Below are positions 50,634-59,096 of a DNA stretch of 64,000 nucleotides, one piece after another. Position 1 is the stretch's first letter; the number at the start of each line of letters is the position of its first letter. A program made the translations under genes and the position numbers. Source of the stretch: Cupriavidus sp. WKF15 (lineage in GTDB: Bacteria > Pseudomonadota > Gammaproteobacteria > Burkholderiales > Burkholderiaceae); assembly GCF_029278605.1 (NCBI RefSeq), contig NZ_CP119574.1, positions 806,001 to 870,000 on the forward strand, given 5' to 3'. A model generated the notes under the pieces. It had not been told where the DNA came from and did no database searches. It saw nothing but the letters and a program-made list of their open reading frames with translations.

Positions 50634-50947
50634 GGACGGTAGGAGGAAGTTTTGGCCCGATTGTACTTGTTTACGCTTGAAGCCATGCGCTGCCGGCGCA
50701 GGAGGCGAGGGAGGCAAGAACGCGAACGTAGCCATTTGCGCGAGCCACGGATGAGGTAATTGGCCGCACGTGCAGGCCATGCGTGGATGGGGAAGGTTAT
50801 CGGCCGGGACCCGGGCCATACGTTAATACAGACAGTCATTTCGATTGAACGGATTACAAAGTTCCGTCTGAGGGTACCAACGACTATCTTGCCGACCGAC
50901 TTGAGAATGCGTATAAATTAAACGTGCCTGAAAAATTGGAGACAAGA
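50634..50947. other. Divergent promoter region (PstS and H-NS gene)
   Basis: No gene. It contains the sigma70-like promoter of the first H-NS gene (see 50889-50917). Confidence 0.5.
50889..50917 (+). promoter_or_regulatory. Sigma70-like promoter of the first hns-type gene
   Basis: TTGCCG (50889-50894) and TATAAA (50912-50917) are separated by 17 bases. The start codon lies 31 bases downstream, preceded by GGAGACAAGA. Confidence 0.55.
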
Positions 50948-51262
50948 ATGGCAACGTATCAGGAATTGTTGGCGCAGAAGCAAGCGTTGGAAGCCAAAAT
51001 CGAAGAGGTGCGTTCGACTGAGGTCGCGGGCGTCATCGAACAGATTCGCGAGCTGATGGCTCGATATGGTCTGTCGCCGGAAGACGTGGCGCCGCGTCGT
51101 CGTCGGGGCCGGCCCGCAAGTACAGCGACCGCGGCCACCGAGAAAGCACCGCTGCCGCCGAAGTACATGGATCCCAAAACCGGCAAGACCTGGTCGGGAC
51201 GTGGCCGGACGCCGGCGTGGCTGGGCAAGCGGCCCGAGCGTTTCCTTATCCAGCAGGAATGA
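50948..51262 (+). CDS. H-NS family nucleoid protein, 104 aa
   Basis: N-terminal oligomerisation helix MATYQELLAQKQALEAKIEEVRSTEVAGVIEQIRELM, a linker with RRRRGRPAST, and the C-terminal DNA-binding domain YMDPKTGKTWSGRGRTPAWLGKRPERFL with the TWSGRGRxPxWL core. This is the Bv3F/H-NS-like type common in Burkholderiales, which silences AT-rich foreign DNA. The GGAG site supports the start at 50948. A paralogue is 420 bases downstream. Confidence 0.93.
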   Translation: MATYQELLAQKQALEAKIEEVRSTEVAGVIEQIRELMARYGLSPEDVAPRRRRGRPASTATAATEKAPLPPKYMDPKTGKTWSGRGRTPAWLGKRPERFLIQQE

Positions 51263-51682
51263 TCGATTGCACGCGTGTCGTCCCTTGAACGACGACGTCT
51301 CAATCGACTCTTCACGAGACTGTACGTGTCAATGTGACCGGGCAGGCGACAGCCCTATCTGCGGGTTGCCGTAGAACCTGACTTTGACGGTGGAGAGGAT
51401 GAGCCGGCGGGAACGATGTTGGTCCGCTGTGAGGCGATGCATACTCGCCCGCAAAATCGGCAAGTTTCCAAAAAAGCCATGGATCCTGCCGAGGCGTCAC
51501 GCCCCCTATGCAGGGAGTCCTGAAAAGACCAACCAGTCTGCAGTTGACGTTTCGTGTATCTCGCGATGGCAGGGAGTTGCCCTACATTAACTTCTGACCC
51601 GATGTCGCTGAATTCGGGTGGCATTACATCGAATTGACCTTAAACTATCGTCTCTCAGACCTCGACTAGAAAGGAAACTCAT
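51263..51682. other. Intergenic region between the two H-NS genes
   Basis: No gene recognised. A small inverted repeat (GTCGT/ACGAC) follows the first H-NS gene without a T-run, so no clear terminator. Confidence 0.4.
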
Positions 51683-51994
51683 ATGGCATCCTATAAGGAA
51701 CTCATGTCCCAGAAGCAGGCCCTCGAAGCCCAACTGGAAGAGGTACGCGCGAATGAAGTAGCAGGCGTCATCGAGAAGATTCAGACCCTGATGGCGGAGT
51801 ATGGCTTGACTGTCGAAGACATCTCCAAGCGCCGTCGCGGCCGTCCAGCAGGTAGCGGTGCAAGCAAGCCGAAGTCCGAACTGCCCCCCAAGTACCGCGA
51901 CCCCAAGACAGGGAAGACTTGGTCCGGCCGTGGTCGCCAACCGGCCTGGCTTGGTAAGAACCCAAAGAGATTCCTGATTGCAGAAGAAGCCTAA
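51683..51994 (+). CDS. H-NS family nucleoid protein, paralogue, 103 aa
   Basis: Same layout as the protein at 50.95 kb: MASYKELMSQKQALEAQLEEVRANEVAGVIEKIQTLM, linker KRRRGRPAGSG and DNA-binding PPKYRDPKTGKTWSGRGRQPAWLGKNPKRFL. The two share most residues in both domains but differ in the linker. AAAGGAAAC lies before the ATG. A terminator follows at 52032. Both can probably form mixed oligomers. Confidence 0.93.
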   Translation: MASYKELMSQKQALEAQLEEVRANEVAGVIEKIQTLMAEYGLTVEDISKRRRGRPAGSGASKPKSELPPKYRDPKTGKTWSGRGRQPAWLGKNPKRFLIAEEA

Positions 51995-52031
51995 ACTTCG
52001 GCTTCTGCACCCCGCGAGAGAATAAATTTCG

Positions 52032-52064
52032 CCCCTGCCCGCAATGCAGGGGTTTTGTTTTTTT
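52032..52064 (+). terminator. Rho-independent terminator after the second H-NS gene
   Basis: CCCCTGC (52032-52038), seven-base loop, GCAGGGG (52046-52052), then TTTTGTTTTTTT. A textbook terminator 38 bases after the stop codon. Confidence 0.9.
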
Positions 52065-52076
52065 AGCACTGCTGCC

Positions 52077-52385
52077 ATGTCCTTTGAAGCGATTCATGCC
52101 GAGATCATGCTTGCCCGGCCATACCTGATTCCTCGCGAGCGCACAGAGAAAGGGATAAGGAATGGGTATTCTTATTGGCTGCGGGTTCCGCCCAGCAAGG
52201 AGCTGAGAGTCATCCGTCTTTCGCAAGAGGGTAGTGGCTACGAGCTCGTGCGTTCGGCCAGCGAGGGCAAAACACGAGGGACGGTACGACAGCGCTTCTC
52301 CGGCTCAGTAGCCGAGCTTTTGGCCATCATCGATGAGCAGGTGGAAATTATCCGGAAACACGAATTAGTCAGTTTCCCCGGTTAG
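52077..52385 (+). CDS. Hypothetical protein, 102 aa
   Basis: The ATG at 52077 starts just after the terminator T-run, so it needs its own promoter within or after the hairpin. The product MSFEAIHAEIMLARPYLIPRERTEKGIRNGYSYWLRVPPS... is basic, with strands ELRVIRLSQEGSGYELVRS and a C-terminal helix ELLAIIDEQVEIIRKH. No family is recognised. The earlier in-frame start at 52044 lies in the terminator and is less likely. Confidence 0.55.
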   Translation: MSFEAIHAEIMLARPYLIPRERTEKGIRNGYSYWLRVPPSKELRVIRLSQEGSGYELVRSASEGKTRGTVRQRFSGSVAELLAIIDEQVEIIRKHELVSFPG

Positions 52386-52645
52386 TACCGACGCAGCGGT
52401 TCGGCCAAGGGCTCATCCCTCCGCATTGTTCAGCCATTGCCGCATCGACGTGCTGTGACTAACGCTGATCGCCGCGGCCAAAGAATCAGTCATTCCACCG
52501 ACCAGGTCACCGCAGCGGTGTTGCATCGATCTTTGGCACTGCAGCAATAGCTGCCCGACCTATAGTGAAACTCTGGTACGCTCCCCGCACCCGGCTAGGT
52601 ACCGGGGCCGCAGACCCTGCCCAGCGTACTTTCTTGGAGACCTCC

Positions 52646-53887
52646 ATGCTCTACCGGTTCATGGAGTATCAGCGCGCAATGTTCGCGCCATTCGCTGTGT
52701 GGGCAGCGAACGCGGCGAGCGCGTTTTCCGATCATGGGAACCCCCTGTCGCAGATACCGGGCGCTCCCGCCTTTGCCGCAGGTTACGAAATGCTGTACCG
52801 TCTGGGACAAGCCCCCAACAAGCCGGAATTTGGTATCGCAGCCGTCGAGCAAAAAGGCTGCGTCATTCCCGTGGTCGAGCAAGTCGTCCTGGAGAGGGCA
52901 TTTTGCCGCCTTTTGCGCTTCGCACCTGATCCGGTTGCACTTGGCGCCGCCGCGTCGCATCCAAGACCTGCTGTGCTGGTCTGTGCACCGCTGGCTGGGC
53001 ATCACGCCGTCATGCTTCGCGAGGTCATCGAAACCTTATTGGCCGAGCATATCGTCTATGTGACGGACTGGTCTGATGCGCGCTGTGTGCCCCTGGTGGC
53101 TGGGCCATTTCACTTGGATGACTATGTCACCGAACTGCAGGCGTTTATCCGTCAGATTGGCGCGGAAGATCCGCTGCACGTGATTGCCATCTGTCAGGCC
53201 ACCGTGCCAGCCCTGGCGGCTATTTCCCTGTTGGCCAGCGCGGATGAGCCGACTCCCAGGAGCCTGGTCCTCATGGGCGGGCCGATTGATGCGCGTCGCA
53301 GCCCCACCGCGGTGGGAAAATTGGCCGCAGACCACTCCCTCATGTGGTTTCAACAGAATTTGATCTATACAGTGCCCGATCGCTACGCCGGTGCCGGTCG
53401 CAAGGTGTGCCCGAACTTCCTGCAGCTTGCCGGCTTGATGGCAGCACAGCCAGGTCTTTTGATGACGTCGCACTGGAACTACTATTTGGAGCTCGCGCTA
53501 GGCGACTACGAGCGTGCTGAAGCCCTCCGGCGCGTTTGCGATGCGCATCATGCTGTGCTCGACATGGCGGCCGAGTTCTACCTGGATACCATCCAGATCG
53601 TGTTTCAGGAATTCCGTCTGGCACGCGGCAATTGGTTCGTGAACGGCCAGCCTGTGCGTCCGCAAGACATCCGCGCTACTACACTACTGACCATAGAAGG
53701 CGACCGCGACGCCATTTCCGGCTGCGGGCAGACTCAGGCAGCGCACGGTCTGTGCCGAGGCATTGCAGCACGCGACAAGCGGCACGTGACGGCGCGCCGG
53801 TGCGGCCACTATGATCTTTTCTCTGGCCCCCGGTGGCACTCCGAGATGTACCCTGGCATCCGCGCCCTGACTCGACAAGATACCTAG
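52646..53887 (+). CDS. phaZ: Intracellular polyhydroxybutyrate depolymerase, 413 aa
   Basis: The start at 52646 has TTGGAGACC upstream; MLYRFMEYQRAMFAPFAVWAA is the normal N-terminus. The alpha/beta-hydrolase domain has the nucleophile Cys in VIAICQATVPALA, followed by RSLVLMGGPIDARRSPTAVGKLA, the SHWNYYLELALGDYERAEALRRV region, Asp in LLTIEGDRDAISGCGQTQAAHGLC, and His in ARRCGHYDLFSGPRW. These match the Ralstonia/Cupriavidus PhaZ (PHB_depo_C) family that breaks down stored PHB granules. Together with the 3HB dehydrogenase at 35 kb it fits PHB mobilisation. Confidence 0.93.
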   Translation: MLYRFMEYQRAMFAPFAVWAANAASAFSDHGNPLSQIPGAPAFAAGYEMLYRLGQAPNKPEFGIAAVEQKGCVIPVVEQVVLERAFCRLLRFAPDPVALGAAASHPRPAVLVCAPLAGHHAVMLREVIETLLAEHIVYVTDWSDARCVPLVAGPFHLDDYVTELQAFIRQIGAEDPLHVIAICQATVPALAAISLLASADEPTPRSLVLMGGPIDARRSPTAVGKLAADHSLMWFQQNLIYTVPDRYAGAGRKVCPNFLQLAGLMAAQPGLLMTSHWNYYLELALGDYERAEALRRVCDAHHAVLDMAAEFYLDTIQIVFQEFRLARGNWFVNGQPVRPQDIRATTLLTIEGDRDAISGCGQTQAAHGLCRGIAARDKRHVTARRCGHYDLFSGPRWHSEMYPGIRALTRQDT

Positions 53888-54171
53888 CCGCAGTGCCCGC
53901 GCCGATCATGCAAACACCACAGTTGGCATCATCTGCAAGCGGTAGTCGCAAGAATTCGATGTCGGCCGTCCACGATGACGTTGCTCCACTGGGCCTAGCA
54001 ATATCGCTGTCCCAACGAAGCAATGGTGATCGGCGGCATTCGGCGTTAGCCATCCTTCACGACAAATAGGTCTCAACGTGATAGGGGCCTCTCGATACCT
54101 CATACAACTCGTCTCGAGTCATGGAGGTGGTGCCAAGAACGAGGATCGCGCCGCCCGCCGCACGAGCCGTG
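53888..54171. other. Intergenic stretch, no gene recognised
   Basis: No supported feature between PhaZ and the converging small gene. Confidence 0.35.
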
Positions 54172-54372
54172 TTACGAAATGCGGCGCAGGGCTTCAAGCA
54201 TAGAAGCCCCTTGACTCGTCAAGCGAGGGTGGGCACTACCGCTACCATGGCCATGCTCCATCGTCACCAGTTTGTGGATCAGCAATCCGTCCAGTTGTTC
54301 TGGTTCGAGATCGTCGATGTCTTGGGCATCGCCAAGCAGTAACAGCGCGGCGATTTCATGCGGACTGAGCAT
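54172..54372 (-). CDS. Small hypothetical protein, 66 aa
   Basis: The ATG has AAAGGAGCCTGAC upstream, a strong ribosome site. The product MLSPHEIAALLLLGDAQDIDDLEPEQLDGLLIHKLVTMEHG... looks like a small winged-helix-like fold (helix, helix, then QGASMLEALRRI). It resembles short proteins seen in Ralstonia-group genomes, but I cannot name a family. It may be a small regulator. Confidence 0.55.
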   Translation of the reverse strand: MLSPHEIAALLLLGDAQDIDDLEPEQLDGLLIHKLVTMEHGHGSGSAHPRLTSQGASMLEALRRIS

Positions 54373-54650
54373 GTCAGGCTCCTTTGTCTGGATCGGAAAA
54401 AGGAACTACGACTGCAGGTCTGTGGATGGAGTTCCACGGGGGATTGTAGGAACGGGGCTGAGTGAACTCGGTGCGAGGACGCGCTGAATACGCGCACACC
54501 GAGCGTTCACGCTAAACCGTTTTGTCAGCAGAATCAAGCTCTACACGTGCTGCGATGCAGCGGAGCAATGCCGAGACACATCGGATTGTTGGTTGATGTG
54601 ACCGTGGGCCAGTCACGATCACAGTGGCCTTTCACCGGCGTTAAAGGCAT

Positions 54651-55022
54651 TCAAGCTGCCGGACCAGCCACGCGGAGCTGTGTCCGATAGTCCGCCAGCG
54701 ATTGCTGCTGGGCGTCAAGCCGTCCGGTGACCTTGGCTAGCTCGTCCACTTGCTGCTGTACCGCGGAGCGTAGGGCATCGCGCTTGGCATCCGCGCGGGT
54801 CTGATCGACGCGGGCTTGATTCCGCCCGGCACCCGCACATCGGGGAAGATCTCGATTCTTGCTACACCGCACGCCGCTGCGGTGCCACCTCAAGCACGCT
54901 GTCTTGATACAGGTCGATCGGAAAGCTCATGATGCCCCGGAAATTCACATGCGCGAAATGCGCAGGCCCCATGCGGCGCAGCCACTCGTCTTCAATCCGT
55001 TGCCCTTTGCGGCGCCAAGCCG
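54651..55022 (-). pseudogene. Fragments: probable Tn3-type transposase C-terminus and a coiled-coil tail
   Basis: From 55022 to the TAG at 54862 the frame reads WRRKGQRIEDEWLRRMGPAHFAHVNFRGIMSFPIDLYQDSVL, which resembles the HIN-x-x-G-x-Y-type C-terminus of Tn3 transposases. A second frame, 54651-54893, ends with a coiled coil (ALRSAVQQQVDELAKVTGRL...). Both are cut by the IS3-family element at about 55022. The first identification is tentative; the second is not identified. Confidence 0.35.
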
Positions 55023-55025
55023 CCC

Positions 55026-55469
55026 TTGAACCGATCAGTGGCGAAGCTCGCCAAGGAAACGGGTGTCACGACAGTGAGCCTGCGCACCTGGCGCCACGAG
55101 GCTCGAGAACAAGGAAAGGTTGTGCCAGGCAACGGCAAGCAGAGTGACAAATGGTCCAGCGCGGACAAGTTCCGGGTGGTGCTCGAAACAGCGCCTCTGA
55201 GTGAAGCGGAGTTGTCCGAATACTGCCGCAGGAAGGGCATTCAACCCGAGCAGATCCGGCAGTGGCGTGCTGCCTGCGAGCAGGCCAATGCGCCTGAGCG
55301 GGTCAGGTTGAGCCTGGCGCAGCGCCGCGAGGAACAAGCCGCCAAGAAGCAGATCCGGGACCTGGAGCGCGAACTCAAGCGCAAGGATGCGGCACTGGCT
55401 GAGACCGCGGCGCTGCTGGTTCTCAGAAAAAAAGCCGAGGCGATCTGGGGAAGGGACGAGGAGGACTGA
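55026..55469 (+). pseudogene. IS3-family OrfA, 5'-truncated
   Basis: The remaining part starts PPLNRSVAKLAKETGVTTVSLRTWRHEAREQGKVVPG, a helix-turn-helix region that normally follows about 20 residues. The C-terminal coiled coil EEQAAKKQIRDLERELKRKDAALAETAALLVLRKKAEA follows. It contains an A7 slippage run at 55427-55433 where -1 frameshifting would enter orfB. Stop at 55469. Confidence 0.75.
55427..55433 (+). promoter_or_regulatory. Probable -1 programmed frameshift site (A7)
   Basis: CTC AGA AAA AAA GCC in the orfA frame; slipping back one base gives AAA AAA AGC and continues KKSRGDLGKGRGGLINVSDRREAIALIDEA directly into orfB. A-run slippage is the normal way IS3 elements make the OrfAB transposase. 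Confidence 0.75.
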
Positions 55470-55501
55470 TCAACGTCTCGGATCGCCGCGAAGCCATTGC
55501 G

Positions 55502-56518
55502 TTGATCGATGAAGCGGTGGGCAGCGGTGCGCGCCAGTCCAACGCCTGCAAGGAACTGGGCTTGAACGAGCGCACCTTGCAGCGCTGGCGCCATACGCCG
55601 GAGGATGGCCGCCCGGGCGCGCAGCGCCCGGTGCCGGCCAACAAGCTCAGCGAGGGTGAGCGGCAGGCCGCGCTGGCCGTCGCTAACAGCCCCGGCTACG
55701 AGAGTCTGACGCCGCACCAGATCGTGCCGAAGCTGGCCGACGAGGGGCGCTACCTGGCCTTGGAATCGACGTTTTACCGCGTGCTTAAGGCCGAAGGTCA
55801 AGCGCACCGGCGCGGGCGCACCCACAACGCCAAGTCCCGTGCGCCGACCACGTACCGTGCCGATGACCGCAACCAGGTGTGGTGCTGGGATATCACGTGG
55901 ATGCCCACCACGGTGAAGGGCCGCTTCTTCTACTGGTACATGATGCAGGACATCTACAGCCGCAAGCTGGTGGTCAATGAAGTGCATGAAAGCGAGTCGG
56001 AGGAACATGCCAAGCGGCTGCTCGAACTGGGCCGTCTGCGCGAGCAGACGGCTGGCCGGCCGCTGGTGCTGCACTCGGACAATGGCAGCGTCATGAAGGG
56101 GCTGAGTATGCGCGCTGCGATGCACGAATTGGGCGTGGTGCCCTCATACAGTCGTCCGCGCGTGAGCAACGACAACGCTTACGCCGAAGCGTTGTTCCGC
56201 ACGGCCAAGTACTGTCCGCTATGGCCTGAGCGGCCGTTCGACACGTTGGAGCAGGCGCGCGACTGGGTATATCGGTTCGTGCGTTGGTACAACGAGGAAC
56301 ACCGCCACAGCGGGCTGAAATACGTCACGCCGAACCAGCGGCACAGTGGAGAAGCGAAGCCCCTGCTGGCGCGACGCATGATGGTGTATCAGGCCGCCCG
56401 TGCCCGGCATCCGCAGCGCTGGTCGGGAGGGATCCGGGATTGGGAGTTGGATCCTGCGGTCTATCTAAACCCGGAACGGGCCGAGCAGGAACCTAAGGAG
56501 TACAAAAAGGCAGCATAG
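55502..56518 (+). CDS. IS3-family transposase OrfB, 338 aa
   Basis: An integrase-core protein with DDE residues: Asp in VWCWDITWMPTTVKG, Asp in LVLHSDNGSVMKG and Glu in NAYAEALFRTAKY (the third acid is in DNAYAEALF). It also has YNEEHRHSGLKYVTP. It is full length relative to its subgroup. Expected to be made as a fusion with OrfA by -1 slippage; the missing OrfA start probably prevents that. Confidence 0.88.
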   Translation: MIDEAVGSGARQSNACKELGLNERTLQRWRHTPEDGRPGAQRPVPANKLSEGERQAALAVANSPGYESLTPHQIVPKLADEGRYLALESTFYRVLKAEGQAHRRGRTHNAKSRAPTTYRADDRNQVWCWDITWMPTTVKGRFFYWYMMQDIYSRKLVVNEVHESESEEHAKRLLELGRLREQTAGRPLVLHSDNGSVMKGLSMRAAMHELGVVPSYSRPRVSNDNAYAEALFRTAKYCPLWPERPFDTLEQARDWVYRFVRWYNEEHRHSGLKYVTPNQRHSGEAKPLLARRMMVYQAARARHPQRWSGGIRDWELDPAVYLNPERAEQEPKEYKKAA

Positions 56519-56547
56519 CGGCGGACGCGACAACTACCTTGACACAC

Positions 56548-56750
56548 ACCGGCGCCTTGTAAAGAAAGGCTTTGCGGGGAAACCGTAAGATTCTGCACAA
56601 AAAGGACGACTACCCCTGGATGAGCAACCTTTGTTGCCGATTTGCACTCCTTATCGAATCTCTCGCCTGCTCCCGATGCGTCCCCGAAGCCCGTGCGTTG
56701 GGCTGTCAAGGACAGGCTGACTGCGGCCGTGACTTTTCGTCAGCGGTGCG
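56548..56750. other. Intergenic stretch
   Basis: No gene recognised between the IS right end and the stop of the GTPase gene. Confidence 0.35.
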
Positions 56751-57749
56751 CTACGAATGCAGTTCCACCACGTCTGCATCGGCGACCGGGTAATCGGCGC
56801 CCACCTGCTGGCCGCTGAACTTGCCACTCCCCCAAATGCGCGCGAACTTGAACGTGCTTGCGAGATCGGGATGCACCCGCATGGCGACATCCAGCACGGT
56901 GTCGCCGCGGCGCATCGTAAAGGGCCGATTCTGGTCGATGGGTTTCCCGGGCGCCTTGGTGTAGACGCGCACGATCCCCAGAGCCCTGAAGAGGAACGGG
57001 CCGATTTCGGCCAGCCCTCGCCCGCTGGTCGCGGAGGTTGTGAGCGCCGGAAAGCGTACGCCGAGCAGATCTTCGAGGACGGCCGCGTCTTCCGGGTTGG
57101 CAAGATCCGTCTTGTTGGCCAGCAGCAGCGTAGGGAGGTACACACTGAATGAATCAGCTGGCGCTAATTCCGCCGTCGCCGGCCAGCGCTCCGTCAGGAT
57201 GATTTTTCCCGCGGCAAGCTGCCGCAGAATCCGCTCCAACTGTTCCGTGCAGTCTGGCGCGCTCAGGTCGACCACGAGCAGTGCGCCGTCTGTCGACCGC
57301 AACAGGCTGGTGAGCTCAGGCTGCAGGAATTCGACTGAAACGGGCGGCAGGTCGACCAGTTGAAAAGCGATGTCCTCGAATGGCAACATGCCGGGAATCG
57401 GTAGTCTGGTCGGGCGGGGGTAGGGCCCGACCCCGTTGTGCGATCCTGTGAGCCTCGCGTGCAGGCTGGATTTTCCCGCGCCGGGCGGGCCGATCAGACA
57501 GAGCTGGGCCGCGCCGTCGGGATGCACCGCATGTGACGGCCCTCTGTGACCAGCCTTCCCGTGGCTGGCAGATTCCTGGGTGAGTTCCCTGATCCGTGAC
57601 TTGATATCGGCTTGCAGACGCTCCGTGCCCTTGTGCTTCGGGATGGCACGGAGCATCTCCTTCAGGCATTCGAGCTGCTCACGCGGCTGGCGTGCCAGCC
57701 GATAGGCTTGCTCGGCCCGCTTGTACTCGGGGGAAAGGTTTGCTGGCAT
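56751..57749 (-). CDS. TGS-domain GTPase (DRG/Obg-like), 332 aa
   Basis: An N-terminal helical region (MPANLSPEYKRAEQAYRLARQPREQLECLKEMLRAIP) precedes a G domain: G1 IGPPGAGKSS (87-95), then FQLVDLPPVSVEF, where DLPP stands in place of the usual DTPG, G4 LLANKTD, G5 TTSATSG. The C-terminal TGS domain has NRPFTMRRGDTVLDVAMRVHPDLASTFKFARIWG and GQQVGADYPVADADVVELHS. It is similar to DRG-type and HflX/Obg-family GTPases. Cellular role unknown; possibly ribosome-linked. The ATG at 57749 starts the N-terminal helix. Confidence 0.85.
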   Translation of the reverse strand: MPANLSPEYKRAEQAYRLARQPREQLECLKEMLRAIPKHKGTERLQADIKSRIRELTQESASHGKAGHRGPSHAVHPDGAAQLCLIGPPGAGKSSLHARLTGSHNGVGPYPRPTRLPIPGMLPFEDIAFQLVDLPPVSVEFLQPELTSLLRSTDGALLVVDLSAPDCTEQLERILRQLAAGKIILTERWPATAELAPADSFSVYLPTLLLANKTDLANPEDAAVLEDLLGVRFPALTTSATSGRGLAEIGPFLFRALGIVRVYTKAPGKPIDQNRPFTMRRGDTVLDVAMRVHPDLASTFKFARIWGSGKFSGQQVGADYPVADADVVELHS

Positions 57750-57901
57750 GGGACATGCACGTGCAATAGCCAGGTCGGCCCTGGCAAGTACAAGATACGC
57801 TGAAGTCACGATTTTTGCTTCCCTCGCCTTACCCGCTCCAGGTATTTGCCTGAAGCGACCTCGATTCGCACCGTGGCACCGTGGATGAGACGCCGTTGAA
57901 G

Positions 57902-58155
57902 CTATCCGACCCGGAAAAACTCCGCGCTCTGCCCCGCATTGACCGCCCGCGCAGCCAGGCCGGCATCTCACCCTGCCCGTCCCACGTGAGCCCCTCGGCG
58001 TTGCGGTAGCAGACCGCGGGAGGCGGGTGGCGGTGGCGGATCGAAGCACCCCGCCGCCGCCAGCTCCTCCATGGTCAGCCCGTAGTCGGCCATCTGCGTC
58101 TGGATCCAGCGCATCGCGTCCACCCGCTCATTTTTCACCGTCATCGTTGCCGTCA
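57902..58155 (-). pseudogene. H-NS family protein, variant type, frameshifted
   Basis: The frame VDAMRWIQTQMADYGLTMEELAAAGCFDPPPPPASR is the middle part of long H-NS-like proteins of Burkholderiales. After a frameshift CYRNAEGLTWDGQGEMPAWLR is the DNA-binding core TWDGQGxxPxWL, and after a second shift ARAVNAGQSAEFFRVG ends at 57902. Both shifts are needed to restore the normal C-terminus, so the gene is dead. A related N-terminal piece lies at 63710. Confidence 0.75.
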
Positions 58156-58205
58156 TTCGGGTTGAGAAGGGCTGCGGGCGTGTCAGTCCAGGAGGCAAAT
58201 TGACA

Positions 58206-58310
58206 GTTTCGCGATGGGCAAAACCCCCGCCGAACTTGTCACACCGGCGGCGAATCGCCTTGTGGCTGGCAATAACTCCGCGCTCGAACGGCAGCTCCTC
58301 GATGTCGGGG
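58206..58310 (-). pseudogene. IS6-family transposase relic
   Basis: The frame reads HPDIEELPFERGVIASHKAIRRRCDKFGGGFAH, which aligns with IEELLFERGVVVSYETIRRWCDKFGAGFAH of the copy at 3.6 kb. Only this piece of about 35 residues remains. It directly adjoins the H-NS pseudogene. Confidence 0.7.
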
Positions 58311-58339
58311 TGATCGTGCTTTCCGTGTAAATTGATACG

Positions 58340-58920
58340 GGTGGGATGCGAGACTTCCTATGCCATCAACGACTTACGGCACAGGAAAGAACAGCACTGC
58401 GAGGGCTATTACAAGTCATTGATGTAGCGAAACATTTCCTCTTCAACGGTATCAATTTGCACGCGAAGATTAGCCCTAGCAGGGCGACTTCGGGCTCGCG
58501 CAGTCTCTCGCCATCGGCAATCACGCACAAGCCGTGGCCGTCCGGCCCCGTCAGCGTGCGATGCGGCAGCAGCCCAAGCAGGTCAGTGTTCCGCAGCAAT
58601 TCGGCAATCGGGACCCCAGAGCCCGTCCATTCCACCGAGACGCGCGGCGGCGGCAGGCCGAGTTCGGCGAACTGGTGGCCCAACACTTGATAAAGGCTCG
58701 ACGAGGTCTGCGGCGCTCGTTGGCAAGGTCGGCCAATGTCCTGAAGGTCGGTCTCCGCGGGTCGACAAGGCTGAGCGGGCGATCGTCGGCCACGGCGCTG
58801 ATGGACGTCATCAACGCCAGGCTGGATATCAGCGGACGCAGAAACGGCCGATGCATTGGGGCATCTCCATGGCGGCTGTTCGTACGATCAGTGCGAAATC
58901 ATGCCTGCGCTAGTTGATTA
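58340..58920 (-). pseudogene. LysR-type regulator effector-domain fragment and an unknown fragment
   Basis: 58366-58686 reads FAELGLPPPRVSVEWTGSGVPIAELLRNTDLLGLLPHRTLTGPDG...LREPEVALL, the second half of a LysR substrate-binding domain. The upstream frame 58551-58856 has LISSLALMTSISAVADDRPLSLVDPRRPTFRTLADLANERRR, which may be the first half before a frameshift. No HTH domain is found. Fragmentary, so no function. Confidence 0.5.
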
Positions 58921-59096
58921 CAGAGGCGTTCGATCTCGTTGACGACCGGCCACGCCTCGGTCTGTCCATCGGGGATGGTCGGGCTTCATAGCGCAATTTA
59001 CGCCGGTGCGCCTGCCGCGGTCGAAGCCTTCCGTAGTGCCCGGGATGCCATAGTTGCCACAGCCCGCCGTGGTGATGTGTGCTTGCGCGCTGCCGC
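58921..59096. other. Short unassigned stretch before dctA end
   Basis: No gene recognised. Confidence 0.3.

Larger units (their letters stand above)
55020..56547 (+). mobile_element. IS3-family element, left end truncated
   Basis: orfA and orfB are in adjacent frames. The right end is seen as GACAACTACCTTGACACACA near 56547, typical of the IRR of this IS3 subgroup. The left end and about 20 N-terminal residues of OrfA are missing, the join being at about 55020 next to a Tn3-like fragment. It is therefore probably not mobile on its own. Confidence 0.75.
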
